From: UBA4660 sp002405435
Lineage (GTDB): Bacteria > Bacteroidota > Bacteroidia > Flavobacteriales_D > Sanyastnellaceae
Length of the DNA: 21,835 bases
Assembly: GCA_036747335.1 (NCBI GenBank)
Contig: DAIOCL010000041.1
Location: 1 to 21,835 of the forward strand
Reading direction: 5' to 3'
The position numbers and the translations under genes are program-made. Of the stretch, positions 8,183-15,565 are shown piece after piece (the first letter of the stretch is position 1; each line of letters opens with the position of its first letter). The notes below the pieces were generated by a model. That model worked only from the letters and a program-made list of their open reading frames with translations. It ran no database searches and was not told the DNA's origin.

Positions 8183-9526
8183 TCAGTTGAATTTTCTGAA
8201 AACGGGTTGAATAACCTGCGATCCTTGCAGGTAGCCGGCATAACCGTCGGTGAGGCCTTTTTCCAATACGGCGCAGCTTTCATCGAAGGCTGCAATCATG
8301 AGGTCCATGTCATCGAAGGTGTGCGAATAACAGGGCGAAAGAATGCCCTGGTAGAGCACGCCGCGCCGAATCATTTCCTGCATAAAGAGGGTCCGCAGAC
8401 CCATGTCTGCCACACCATTGCGGTTTTTAATGACGATGCCCGAACTCCAGTTGAAGCCGGTGATTCTTATCGAGTCATGCAGGTGGCGGTGGTCAATTAC
8501 CTGTTTGATTCCGCGCAGAAAATAATCGCCGATGGCATGGTTGTGTGTGATAACGGGCTCGTTTTCGAAAACGGCTATGGTAGCCAGTCCGGCCGCTATG
8601 GCATGGGTTTCGCCGCCGTGTGTAGTGGATACCAGAAAGACTTTCGGTTCACCTGTGCGTTTGATGCCGCCATATTCCATGATTTCCCGCTTGCCGGTGA
8701 GGGCGCAGAATGAAAAGCCGTTGGCGATGCCCTTGCCCCAGGTGGCCATATCGGGCGATGCATTGAACCGCGCGATGGAGCCGGGCATTCCGGTTTTGAA
8801 TCCGGTGATCATCTCGTCCATGATCCACAGCGTACCATGCCTGTGTGCGAGGTCAATGGCCTGCTGATAAAAATCGGGCTGCAGTTCGTTCCACTTCTCC
8901 GGCTCACTGATGATGCACGCAATCTGACCGGGAAATTCACTGAAAAGTCTTTCCAGGTCTTCAAGAGAATCTTCGCGGTAGGTAACCGTGAGATTTTTGG
9001 TTGTTTCCGGCACGCCGAAATCACAGGCTGTGCTGCCGATAAACCAGTCGTCATAAGAGTAGAAAGGATGTTCTGCCGGTCTTGCCACGAGCATACGTCC
9101 GGTATAAGCGCGCGCGAGTTTGACAGCGGCGGTAGTGCACACGCTTCCGTTTTTGGCAAACTTGATCATGTCGTGCTGCGGCACGAGAGAAAGGAATTTT
9201 TCTGCCATCACCCGCTCAATCACAGACGGCCGTGAAAAATTCACACCTTTATCCAGCTCTTCGCGCACGCGGCGGAGCACAGGTTCGTAGGCATGGCCCA
9301 GCGATACGGAGGTGAGACCCATCAGGGTGTCAAGAAACTTGTTGCCGTCGACATCCCAGCAATAGGCCCCTTTGCCGTGGGTAATGGCTGCCGGTGAGCG
9401 CTCGGGAAACTGGTCGTCTCCCTTGCTGTAGGTGTGGGCACCGCCCGGTATGAGCCGGTGAATGACGCGTCGGTACTCGTCACTTTTTTCAAAGGAAGTG
9501 ATATCCGGAAGATGAACGGTGGTCAT
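8183..9526 (-). CDS. Class III PLP aminotransferase, glutamate-1-semialdehyde aminomutase-like
   Basis: A 447-residue fold-type I PLP enzyme. Landmarks are the N-terminal RLIPGGAHTYSKG typical of GSA aminomutase-like proteins, YCWDVDGNKFLD, the cofactor Asp D237 in WIMDEMITGF, and the Schiff-base Lys K265 in TWGKGIANG. The context argues against haem synthesis: it lies between a dioxygenase and an SpsF-like cytidylyltransferase, an arrangement repeated in spore-coat and surface-glycan loci. It more likely aminates a keto sugar or a nonulosonate precursor (inference). Its ATG overlaps the cytidylyltransferase stop as ATGA (9523-9526), so the two are translationally coupled. Confidence 0.87.
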   Translation of the reverse strand: MTTVHLPDITSFEKSDEYRRVIHRLIPGGAHTYSKGDDQFPERSPAAITHGKGAYCWDVDGNKFLDTLMGLTSVSLGHAYEPVLRRVREELDKGVNFSRPSVIERVMAEKFLSLVPQHDMIKFAKNGSVCTTAAVKLARAYTGRMLVARPAEHPFYSYDDWFIGSTACDFGVPETTKNLTVTYREDSLEDLERLFSEFPGQIACIISEPEKWNELQPDFYQQAIDLAHRHGTLWIMDEMITGFKTGMPGSIARFNASPDMATWGKGIANGFSFCALTGKREIMEYGGIKRTGEPKVFLVSTTHGGETHAIAAGLATIAVFENEPVITHNHAIGDYFLRGIKQVIDHRHLHDSIRITGFNWSSGIVIKNRNGVADMGLRTLFMQEMIRRGVLYQGILSPCYSHTFDDMDLMIAAFDESCAVLEKGLTDGYAGYLQGSQVIQPVFRKFN

Positions 9527-10290
9527 GGCGTGGCGGGCTTGTCTTCGGCCAGTGATTTGCGGTAACCTGCATTGATTTCACTGGAGGCGTTGAGCTGGCG
9601 GATTTCAGGGTTTTTCTCGAGCAAATCTACCACCTCATCGATGGAAAAATCGGGTAGTGCAGACAGCTGGCTGAAAATTTCTTCCACGGCGCGGAGGTCT
9701 TCAGGTGTGTCAACGGAAAGTTTGTGGTGATAACCGGCGTGGTATTTCCGCCAGGCAAGCCTGAAGCGGCCGCAGCGTTTGATATAGGGCATCACATGTT
9801 CGCGGTCGCTTCCCAGGGTGGCTTCATGGTGGGCGGCAGCCAGGGCACCGAAGGTTGTTACTTCCACGTCAAAACCGTCTTCGAGAAAGAGCGGTTCCTG
9901 GTTGGAGTTGGAGAAGTAGTCTACACCCAGCCGGAAAAATTCAGCGAGCGCGAAATCGAGCACCTTCCACGAATGCAGCGGGTTGTCGCAGCAGATTCTC
10001 ACCAGGGTATCATCCGGTTGCGCATTGCATGCGGAGGCAGCCAGATAGAAGCGCGACAGCACATCTTGTTCGCTTCCCCTGACGCAGGTGATGCCATGGT
10101 GCCGGCACCAGTTCTCAATGGCATCAGCGGCGGCCGCCGAAGAGGTGGCTACCACGGTATGCAGCGCATAGCGCGAACGGTTGAGCCGCTCAACGATGTG
10201 CTGCAGCACGGGTTTGCCTGCCACCGGTGTGAGCACTTTACCGGGCAACCTTCCTGAGCCCATCCTCGCTTGTAAAATCAGTATAATCAT
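9523..10290 (-). CDS. spsF: SpsF-like cytidylyltransferase (acylneuraminate cytidylyltransferase family)
   Basis: A 255-residue nucleotidyltransferase starting MIILILQARMGSGRLPGKVL, the signature of SpsF/CMP-sugar synthetases that activate a nonulosonic or related acid with CTP. Further family landmarks are VRGSEQDVLSRFYLAA, VRICCDNPL and HKLSVDTPEDL. It is the natural partner of the NeuB/SpsE-type synthase at 948-2006, as in Bacillus spsE-spsF, although here the two are separated. It overlaps the acetyltransferase stop by 4 nt upstream and the aminotransferase start by 4 nt downstream. The enzyme class is confident; the sugar it activates is not known. Confidence 0.87.
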   Translation of the reverse strand: MIILILQARMGSGRLPGKVLTPVAGKPVLQHIVERLNRSRYALHTVVATSSAAAADAIENWCRHHGITCVRGSEQDVLSRFYLAASACNAQPDDTLVRICCDNPLHSWKVLDFALAEFFRLGVDYFSNSNQEPLFLEDGFDVEVTTFGALAAAHHEATLGSDREHVMPYIKRCGRFRLAWRKYHAGYHHKLSVDTPEDLRAVEEIFSQLSALPDFSIDEVVDLLEKNPEIRQLNASSEINAGYRKSLAEDKPATP

Positions 10291-10835
10291 GCAGTACCTG
10301 CTTCGCGGGAGAAAAGGGAAAGTAGAATTTTGTCATCGTAGCCATCGCCCGTCCGCACGTGTGCTTTCCACCTGCCTTCTTCATGGAATCCCAGTTTGCG
10401 AAACATAGCCAGCGAAGCCAGGTTGCGCGCATTCACTGCCTCCCAGATCTTCCGCATTCCCAGTTGCCCGAAGGCAAACATGATTCCGGTTTGGTACGCA
10501 TCGGTGCCCATGCCCTTCCCGCGACTGGCGCGGTCGCCGATCATGATGCCGATGTTGCACGTGCCGTGCTGCGCGTTGACATTGTGCACGCGCATGGTGC
10601 CGACGGGGCGGCCTGTTACTTTTTCGCACACCATAAACAGGTGACTGTTGTTGTCGGAGAGGGCAGCGGCAATGTAACGCTGCAGCATGACCATGGTGTA
10701 GGGCTGGGGCACGGTTTCAAGGTGCATAACCACTTCGGGGTCGTTCAGCCAGCTGAGGTATTCCGCCGTGGCATCATCGGGGCTGGCATACCGCAGCGAC
10801 ACCAGGTTTCCTTGGGGCAGGCGCTCATTATTCAT
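10287..10835 (-). CDS. GNAT-family N-acetyltransferase
   Basis: A 182-residue acetyltransferase of the RimJ/RimL-like GNAT branch. YLSWLNDPEVVMHLE (26-40) is typical of the branch, the acetyl-CoA pyrophosphate loop is RGKGMG (105-110), and the late helix NLASLAMFRKLGFHEEG is conserved. In sugar clusters such enzymes (PseH-like by role) acetylate an amino group put on by an aminotransferase, and a class III aminotransferase is encoded two genes downstream. Acetyl-CoA use is a family inference. Its ATG at 10835 lies within the end of the glycosyltransferase gene (8-nt overlap), and its stop overlaps the cytidylyltransferase ATG. Confidence 0.86.
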   Translation of the reverse strand: MNNERLPQGNLVSLRYASPDDATAEYLSWLNDPEVVMHLETVPQPYTMVMLQRYIAAALSDNNSHLFMVCEKVTGRPVGTMRVHNVNAQHGTCNIGIMIGDRASRGKGMGTDAYQTGIMFAFGQLGMRKIWEAVNARNLASLAMFRKLGFHEEGRWKAHVRTGDGYDDKILLSLFSREAGTA

Positions 10836-11472
10836 GGCGGTGCTTGCGGGTGAGGTGCGTGGCGTATTTCTTCATTTCAGCCTCATTCTTGGTGAGGTTA
10901 CTTTCGTGCATTCTGTAGCGGTAAAGCGGAATGATCAGGTTGTGTATATTGTAGAGTTTCGCCCAGCGTATCCGCAGGTCTTCCTCTTCCCGGGCCCTGA
11001 AGCTTTCATCGTAGAGGCCTATGTGGTGCAGAAAATCTTTTCTGAACATGATGCCGCAGGCAATGGGGTGTTCTGCTGCACTGATGTGCTGCAGGTGCTG
11101 CCCGCGCTCATCTACCAGCCAGTAATCTGTGCTGACAGCATCGATGCTGTTGTTTTCTTCCAGAAAAAGTTTCTGCACCTTGAGCAGGTCGCGGTGGATA
11201 TAATCATCGGCATCGAGAAATACGATAAACTGGCCGCGGGCTTTTTCCACACCGACATTGCGGGCAGCGGCCAGGCCGCGGTTTTCGTCGAGCCTGAACA
11301 CACGGCAGTCCTGAGAAAAATTTTCAAGAACCTTCGGTGTCGAATCGGTGCTGGCATCGTCGATGACAACTACTTCAAACTGCTCGCGCGGAAGCGATTG
11401 CTCGAGCGCACTGCGGAGTGCGCGCTCAACAAAGTGCGCATAATTGTAGGTGGTTATGATGAGGGAAACCAT
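10828..11472 (-). CDS. Family 2 glycosyltransferase (GT-A fold)
   Basis: A short, 214-residue GT2 enzyme: MVSLIITTYNYAHFVERALR at the start, VVVIDDASTDST, the ENRGLAAARNVG loop, and the metal-binding DADD (87-90). A later FRAREEEDLRIRWAK holds the acidic ED motif of inverting enzymes. There is no transmembrane helix, so it likely acts at the cytoplasmic face of the inner membrane. It adds a sugar to the glycan; donor and acceptor are unknown. It is the first gene after wzc on the same strand, after a 119-bp gap with its own promoter-like box at 11518-11525, and is overlapped 8 nt by the acetyltransferase gene. Confidence 0.9.
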   Translation of the reverse strand: MVSLIITTYNYAHFVERALRSALEQSLPREQFEVVVIDDASTDSTPKVLENFSQDCRVFRLDENRGLAAARNVGVEKARGQFIVFLDADDYIHRDLLKVQKLFLEENNSIDAVSTDYWLVDERGQHLQHISAAEHPIACGIMFRKDFLHHIGLYDESFRAREEEDLRIRWAKLYNIHNLIIPLYRYRMHESNLTKNEAEMKKYATHLTRKHRHE

Positions 11473-11517
11473 AGACCTGTAATTACCAGCTGCCTGCTGG
11501 GACTAATCTTAGCGTGC

Positions 11518-11525
11518 CAAAGATA
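11518..11525 (-). promoter_or_regulatory. Candidate internal -7 box ahead of the GT2-to-SDR gene block
   Basis: On the minus strand this reads TATCTTTG, an exact match to TAnnTTTG, about 46 nt before the GT2 ATG at 11472. No clear -33 TTG is seen at the usual spacing. Because no terminator follows wzc, the downstream genes may be read both from here and from the wzc promoter. Confidence 0.45.
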
Positions 11526-11591
11526 CCGGCAGTCGTGCTGGCCTGAAGGGCTGAATGGACGACTTATCAAGTACCCCGGGTGAATGGTGTA

Positions 11592-14042
11592 TCAGCTTTC
11601 GGAATACGAACCGCCGCCTGATTTTCTTCTCCTTTTTCTGGGCCGGTTTTCCTTTTCATCTTCTCCGTAGCCATCTCCGTAGCCGCCATATCCGTACCCA
11701 TATCCGTAGCCATAGCCGTACCCATACCCGTAACCATAGCCATAGCGGTAGGCATACTTGCCGTAGTAATACTTCCAGCGCTGCTGCTTGATGTTGTTCA
11801 TCAGCAGGCCGATGTTGCGCAGGTTATTCTGGGTCATCACATCTTCAAGGTACCTGACACCTTGTTTGGTGGCCTTCTCCGTGTTGAGCACGAAAATTCC
11901 TGTATCGACCTTCGACAGCAGCACCAGCGAGTCGCTGATGAGCATCAGCGGGGGTGTATCGACAATGATGAAATCGTAGAACTTTTTCAGGTCGGCCAGC
12001 AGGGCGTCTACACGTTCGCTGAGAATGAGCTCAGATGCATTGGGCGGCACGGGGCCTGCGGTGATGATGTCGAGGTTTTCGATCTGCGAAGCGATGATGC
12101 TGTCGCTGAAATGAGTTCTTCCGATGAGGTAGCTGGAAACACCGCTGACGTTTTCAAGCCCGAAGGTTTTGTGCACCTTGGGTTTATGCAAGTCAAAGTC
12201 AACAAGCAGCACGCGCTTGCCGGCCTTGGCAAGTACAGCAGCGAGGTTACTGGAGGTAAACGTCTTTCCTTCACCGGGATGCAGAGAAGTAACCAGTAGG
12301 GTTTTGCTGCCGTCGCCGCTCAGCATATACTGCAGGTTGGTGCGTATCGTGCGGAAGGCTTCTGACACATTACTGCGCGAACTCGCCACGATGGCGATGG
12401 GCTTTTCATCGGAATCCGCATAGTTGGGTATGCCCCCGATGATGGGCAGTTTGGTCATTGATTTTAGCTCGCGGGTGTTTTCGATCCGCTCGAAGAATAT
12501 CAGGCGAATGAGTCCAACAATAAGAGCCAGAAAAATACCGGCGGCAATGGTGAGATAAATCGTTTTTTGTTTGTTGGGGCCCACAACGCCCATGCTGCGT
12601 GCCGCCTCAATCACACTGGTCTGAGGTATGATGGCGGCACGGGCGATTACCGTATTCGCTTTCTTTTCCAGCAGGAAGGTATAGAGGCTCTCATTGACCG
12701 CCAGCTTGCGGTCAATGCCCAACAGGTCACGTTCAAATTTCGGAATACCCGCGAGCTTCTGCTCCAGCACACCAATTTGTCCCTTCAGGTCGCTGATGCG
12801 GCTGGAGATGGCCACCTTGGTATCGCGGGTATATTTGAAAATGCCATACCGAATGTCGCGTATAAGCGAGTCAATCTTTACAATTTCGTTTGCGTTTTCA
12901 TTCAGGTCTATCAGACGCTGTGACCGCTCGAGATTTTTCCTGTAGAGCTCATTGACCTGCTGGCGCAGTGTAAGGTCATCTTCCTCCAGGTAATTCATCG
13001 GCGGTAAAGCGGCCTGGTCTTTTTCTTCCCTGAGAAATTCCTCCAGGGCTGCAATCGCCTGCATACGCAGGTCAAGCCGGCCTTTTTCCACCTCTGCATT
13101 GGTCAGGTTTTGAAATGCCGCTTCCTGTTCCTTACTCAGGTCGAGTATTTTTCGGGTATCCTTAAACAGCTCAATCTGCCGCTCCAGCGAGTCGATAATC
13201 AGCGTGATTTCTGCGAGTTGCCGGTCAATGTAGGTCTGTGTGTTTTCATTGACGTTGATCTGAGCTTCCAGTGTATAGTCGATATATACCCGAGCCAGCG
13301 TATCGAGAAATTGCTTGGCGCGCTCTGACAGTTCGTCGTTGCAACTCAACGTGAGGATGCTGGTATACTCCACGTTGGTTACCGAAAGGTTGGCCTTGTA
13401 TTTCTTGATCAGGTTTTCGCGCTTGTGTTTTTTAAATTGGTAGTTGGCTTCTCGCACTGATGCGAGATTGCTTTCGGTTACATCGTTGTTGGTGACAATG
13501 AGGTTGCTGAAATTGGTGTCGTCCACCGGCACACCAAACTGACACTTTCTGGAGATCTGTTTGGTGCCGATGTTGTAGGTGATGGTAAAAACGCGTGTGT
13601 CGAGTATCTTGATGTCAATGGGCTGTTCGTAGAGGGCATCGTTGTTGAGCTGGCAATCCACCGAGATAAGTTTCAGCGAAGGTTTCTGCTCGGTGCGCAC
13701 CCGACCGACGATGTAGTACGAGGTAGAAAAATCGAGTTTAGCGAGTGACTTGGCGATCAGGTCGTAAGACGAGATTACGCGCTTCTGGTTGGTAACATCG
13801 GCTAGCAGGGAGTAGTAGCCGAGGTTGTTGTAAATCTGACTTTGGTAGTCATAGGTCTCGGATGATTTCAGCAGAATTTCCGTTTTGGCCGCAAAGATGT
13901 CTGGCATCCGGTGGGTGAGAAGCAGGGCTGCCAGGGCGCCGAGAACGGGGAACAGGATAATGAGAAACCAGTTCTTCCCGACAAACTTCAGGATAGGCCG
14001 CAGGTCTTCGGCATCTATGAAACTGGATTTAGATTCGGCCAT
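11592..14042 (-). CDS. wzc: Wzc-like polysaccharide co-polymerase / bacterial tyrosine autokinase
   Basis: An 816-residue inner-membrane protein controlling polysaccharide chain length and export. A Wzz-type region has TM1 at about 25-43, a long coiled-coil periplasmic part, and TM2 at about 494-517. The cytoplasmic BY-kinase domain follows, with Walker A SLHPGEGKT (K593), Walker A' VLLVDFDLHKP and Walker B FIIVDTPPLM. The autophosphorylated C-terminal tail is very Tyr-rich (KYYYGKYAYRYG followed by ten YG units), then a basic Arg/Lys-rich end (RPRKRRRK) that goes beyond the usual Tyr cluster. I start at the ATG at 14042 (MAESKSSF) because the upstream extension is proline-rich and unlike the family. 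No Wza/OPX partner or cognate phosphatase lies in the window. Its gene is divergent from the exosortase operon and co-directional with the glycan genes. Confidence 0.93.
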   Translation of the reverse strand: MAESKSSFIDAEDLRPILKFVGKNWFLIILFPVLGALAALLLTHRMPDIFAAKTEILLKSSETYDYQSQIYNNLGYYSLLADVTNQKRVISSYDLIAKSLAKLDFSTSYYIVGRVRTEQKPSLKLISVDCQLNNDALYEQPIDIKILDTRVFTITYNIGTKQISRKCQFGVPVDDTNFSNLIVTNNDVTESNLASVREANYQFKKHKRENLIKKYKANLSVTNVEYTSILTLSCNDELSERAKQFLDTLARVYIDYTLEAQINVNENTQTYIDRQLAEITLIIDSLERQIELFKDTRKILDLSKEQEAAFQNLTNAEVEKGRLDLRMQAIAALEEFLREEKDQAALPPMNYLEEDDLTLRQQVNELYRKNLERSQRLIDLNENANEIVKIDSLIRDIRYGIFKYTRDTKVAISSRISDLKGQIGVLEQKLAGIPKFERDLLGIDRKLAVNESLYTFLLEKKANTVIARAAIIPQTSVIEAARSMGVVGPNKQKTIYLTIAAGIFLALIVGLIRLIFFERIENTRELKSMTKLPIIGGIPNYADSDEKPIAIVASSRSNVSEAFRTIRTNLQYMLSGDGSKTLLVTSLHPGEGKTFTSSNLAAVLAKAGKRVLLVDFDLHKPKVHKTFGLENVSGVSSYLIGRTHFSDSIIASQIENLDIITAGPVPPNASELILSERVDALLADLKKFYDFIIVDTPPLMLISDSLVLLSKVDTGIFVLNTEKATKQGVRYLEDVMTQNNLRNIGLLMNNIKQQRWKYYYGKYAYRYGYGYGYGYGYGYGYGYGYGGYGDGYGEDEKENRPRKRRRKSGGGSYSES
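11685..11744 (-). repeat. Hexanucleotide (Tyr-Gly) tandem repeat in the Wzc tail
   Basis: Ten consecutive in-frame 6-bp units encode Tyr-Gly, using TAT/TAC and all four Gly codons, so the DNA is degenerate but clearly periodic. Gain or loss of units would change the number of phosphorylatable tyrosines without a frameshift. Confidence 0.9.
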
Positions 14043-14059
14043 GGGTGGGCTAAGTGCGG

Positions 14060-14067
14060 CAAATATA
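14060..14067 (-). promoter_or_regulatory. Candidate -7 box for wzc
   Basis: The minus strand reads TATATTTG, an exact TAnnTTTG match, 18 nt before the chosen wzc ATG at 14042. The implied leader is short, and no good -33 element is found at 17-21 nt spacing. Confidence 0.45.
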
Positions 14068-14175
14068 GGCGGATGATGTGGCGGCGGTGGCACCAACCGG
14101 CAACACACCAGGCAACAGGTGGCGAAAGGGGGTTGTGCGCTGCGCCGTGGTTAGCAACCTGCGGAAACTTTTCAT

Positions 14176-14205
14176 TTGGCCGCATCGTAATGTGGGTTAC
14201 ATTTG
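14176..14205 (+). promoter_or_regulatory. Bacteroidota -33/-7 promoter of the exosortase operon
   Basis: TTG at 14176-14178 (preceded by T, giving TTTG) is followed after 19 nt by TACATTTG at 14198-14205, which fits the TTTG-N19-TAnnTTTG consensus in both boxes and spacing. Transcription would start near 14211, about 44 nt before the ATG at 14255. This is the best promoter in the window and shows that the small-peptide gene heads the operon. Confidence 0.75.
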
Positions 14206-14254
14206 TCACGGAATGGACGTTTCCACCCCACGAAAATATCCTCGCTACCCTGTT

Positions 14255-14470
14255 ATGTCACATGTACTCCGGATTATGCTGGTGATGGCCGCGTGGGCCA
14301 CGCCGCTGCTGCTGCTCGCCCAACCCCCGGCCGGGGGAGGCCCGCCCTGTGGTCAGCCCTTTGGTCCTGTATGCCCCATTGACGGAGGCGCTACCTTTCT
14401 GCTAGCCGCCGGTGCTATTTATGGTGGAAAAAAGATTCATGACCTGAGAAAGAAAAACCTTGGCCGCTGA
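14255..14470 (+). CDS. Small secreted peptide with PID-CTERM-like exosortase sorting signal
   Basis: This 71-residue protein has an N-terminal signal peptide (MSHVLRIMLV through LLLLAQ, about 1-23), then a short Pro/Gly/Cys linker (PPAGGGPPCGQPFGPVC). The tail has tripartite architecture: the short motif P41-I42-D43, a hydrophobic stretch (GGATFLLAAGAIYGG), and a basic end (KKIHDLRKKNLGR). That is the layout of exosortase/sortase C-terminal signals, and the PID triplet matches the Bacteroidota PID-CTERM type. The gene directly precedes and overlaps an exosortase gene by 11 nt, so it is the probable substrate. Two Cys (32, 40) flank the linker. Cleavage near PID would leave only about 20 residues of mature peptide, unless the tail is not fully removed. 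I chose the ATG at 14255 because it gives a classical signal peptide downstream of the promoter; upstream in-frame starts (14078, 14213) do not. Confidence 0.8.
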   Translation: MSHVLRIMLVMAAWATPLLLLAQPPAGGGPPCGQPFGPVCPIDGGATFLLAAGAIYGGKKIHDLRKKNLGR

Positions 14471-15011
14471 TTCGGGCCTGAAAAATCCCGTTGTCCGTTT
14501 TCTCGTGCTGTCGGTTGCGCTGTATGCAGTCTGGCACTTGCTATACGAATTTGTTTTGCGGCCCCTCACCGCGCTCGACGAATGGGTGGTTACCCTGCTC
14601 GTGCGGTTTTCAGAAATCCAGTTGACCTGGCTGGGTTACCCCCTTCAGGAATTCGGAGATACCGGCTGGAAGAATCAGGTCGGCATCGCTCCTTCCGGCG
14701 GAATCACTGTCGGTGAACCATGTGATGGTATCGTGTTGTTTGTGCTGTTTGTGCTGTTTGTGGCCCTTTTTCCCGGAAAGTCAAGGCACCGCTGGTGGTT
14801 TATTCCGCTGGGTATCGCGTCTATTCACCTGTTGAATTCTTTCCGTATCACCGCTCTCGCGCTGATCTTTTTCTACCGCCCGGAGTGGCTCGCCTTTAAC
14901 CACGATTATACGTTTACCATAATTGTATATTCGTATGTGTTTTTTCTGTGGATGCTCTGGGTAAAAAAATGCATGGAGCCGCAGCCGGCCGAACAGAAAC
15001 CGCAACCATGA
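14460..15011 (+). CDS. Exosortase/archaeosortase-family transpeptidase (Bacteroidota XrtX/XrtF-like)
   Basis: This 183-residue membrane protein should cleave a C-terminal sorting signal and transfer the protein to another anchor at the inner membrane. The catalytic triad of the family is visible: C88 in GEPCDGIVLF, R129 in NSFRITALAL, and H148 in FNHDYTF. Hydrophobic segments lie near residues 8-25, 90-103, 113-122, 127-137 and 155-168. It is short, as in the single-domain Bacteroidota exosortases, with no EpsI domain. The only usable start is a TTG at 14460 (the frame is closed by TGA at 14445-14447), and it overlaps the peptide gene, consistent with coupled translation. The exact subtype (XrtX or XrtF) is from memory of the families and could be wrong. 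The next gene overlaps by ATGA. Confidence 0.88.
   Translation: MAADSGLKNPVVRFLVLSVALYAVWHLLYEFVLRPLTALDEWVVTLLVRFSEIQLTWLGYPLQEFGDTGWKNQVGIAPSGGITVGEPCDGIVLFVLFVLFVALFPGKSRHRWWFIPLGIASIHLLNSFRITALALIFFYRPEWLAFNHDYTFTIIVYSYVFFLWMLWVKKCMEPQPAEQKPQP
14733..14759 (+). repeat. 9-bp tandem repeat within the exosortase gene
   Basis: Three in-frame units of GTGyTGTTT encode Val-Leu-Phe three times just after the catalytic Cys. The second and third units are identical and the first differs by one base. The repeat lies in a predicted membrane helix. Confidence 0.85.
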
Positions 15012-15565
15012 AGTCCTTGCGCATTGTCTTGCTGGTTGTGGCGGCCCTGGGTTTGGGCTACGTGCAGGAACGCGTGAAAATTGATCTCAACCTGCGGCTG
15101 GCCTATGTGCCGCTCATTGAGGGTTATGATGCGCTGGATGCGGCAGCACGTCGCGGCGCCCTCGACCGTCTGGTACCGCAGGTTCCCTTTGACTATTATT
15201 ACAACCATGGTCGCATTGCATGGTTTGATCAACTCAGTGCGCCCCAGCTTGCCCGCATGAAGTGGTTCTGTGCGTTGCTCTTTGTTGCCGTCTTCTGGTT
15301 GTGGAACCAATGGTTTTTGAACGCGGTGAAAATGGTGCCCCGCATGCGCCGGTTTGTTACCATCGGCTATCTGTATATGATGGGTGCAGCACTGCTGCTC
15401 TATACTGCGGTCAGCCTTTGGGATTGGGCTGGCCCTGCCTATGCCGTGGCGCGCAGGCTGCTCGGACTGCTGCAATCGCCGCTGCCCGGTGTTGTGCTGT
15501 ATCTTGCCTTCCGCTTTACTTCTTCCAAACACGTTGACCATGAAACTGCTCAATCACCTTCCTGA
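15008..15565 (+). CDS. Exosortase-associated membrane protein (XrtF/XrtX-partner type)
   Basis: This 185-residue protein has about four membrane segments: an N-terminal helix (LRIVLLVVAALGLGYVQ), then about 85-105 (KWFCALLFVAVFWLWNQWF), about 120-140 (GYLYMMGAALLLYTAV), and a shorter one near 158-170. The loop after helix 1 has a soluble stretch rich in charged and aromatic residues (PFDYYYNHGRIAWFDQL). It is encoded immediately behind an exosortase with a 4-nt overlap, the place where Bacteroidota exosortase systems carry a dedicated partner membrane protein. I assign it on position and topology, since no catalytic motif is seen. It may position the substrate or the acceptor. The downstream gene overlaps its 3' end by 26 nt. 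Confidence 0.72.
   Translation: MKSLRIVLLVVAALGLGYVQERVKIDLNLRLAYVPLIEGYDALDAAARRGALDRLVPQVPFDYYYNHGRIAWFDQLSAPQLARMKWFCALLFVAVFWLWNQWFLNAVKMVPRMRRFVTIGYLYMMGAALLLYTAVSLWDWAGPAYAVARRLLGLLQSPLPGVVLYLAFRFTSSKHVDHETAQSPS

Noticed and set aside
8183..9526. Calling the aminotransferase hemL (haem pathway)
   Set aside because: The GSA-like motifs are shared across class III enzymes in glycan loci, and tight coupling to sugar genes makes a haem role unlikely.
14043..14108. Upstream extension of Wzc
   Set aside because: The extra residues are Pro-rich and low in similarity to kinase N-termini, and the -7 box at 14060-14067 falls within it.
14078..14254. N-terminal extension of the small PID-type peptide
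   Set aside because: It begins upstream of the best promoter, and the resulting protein would have its signal peptide buried in the middle.
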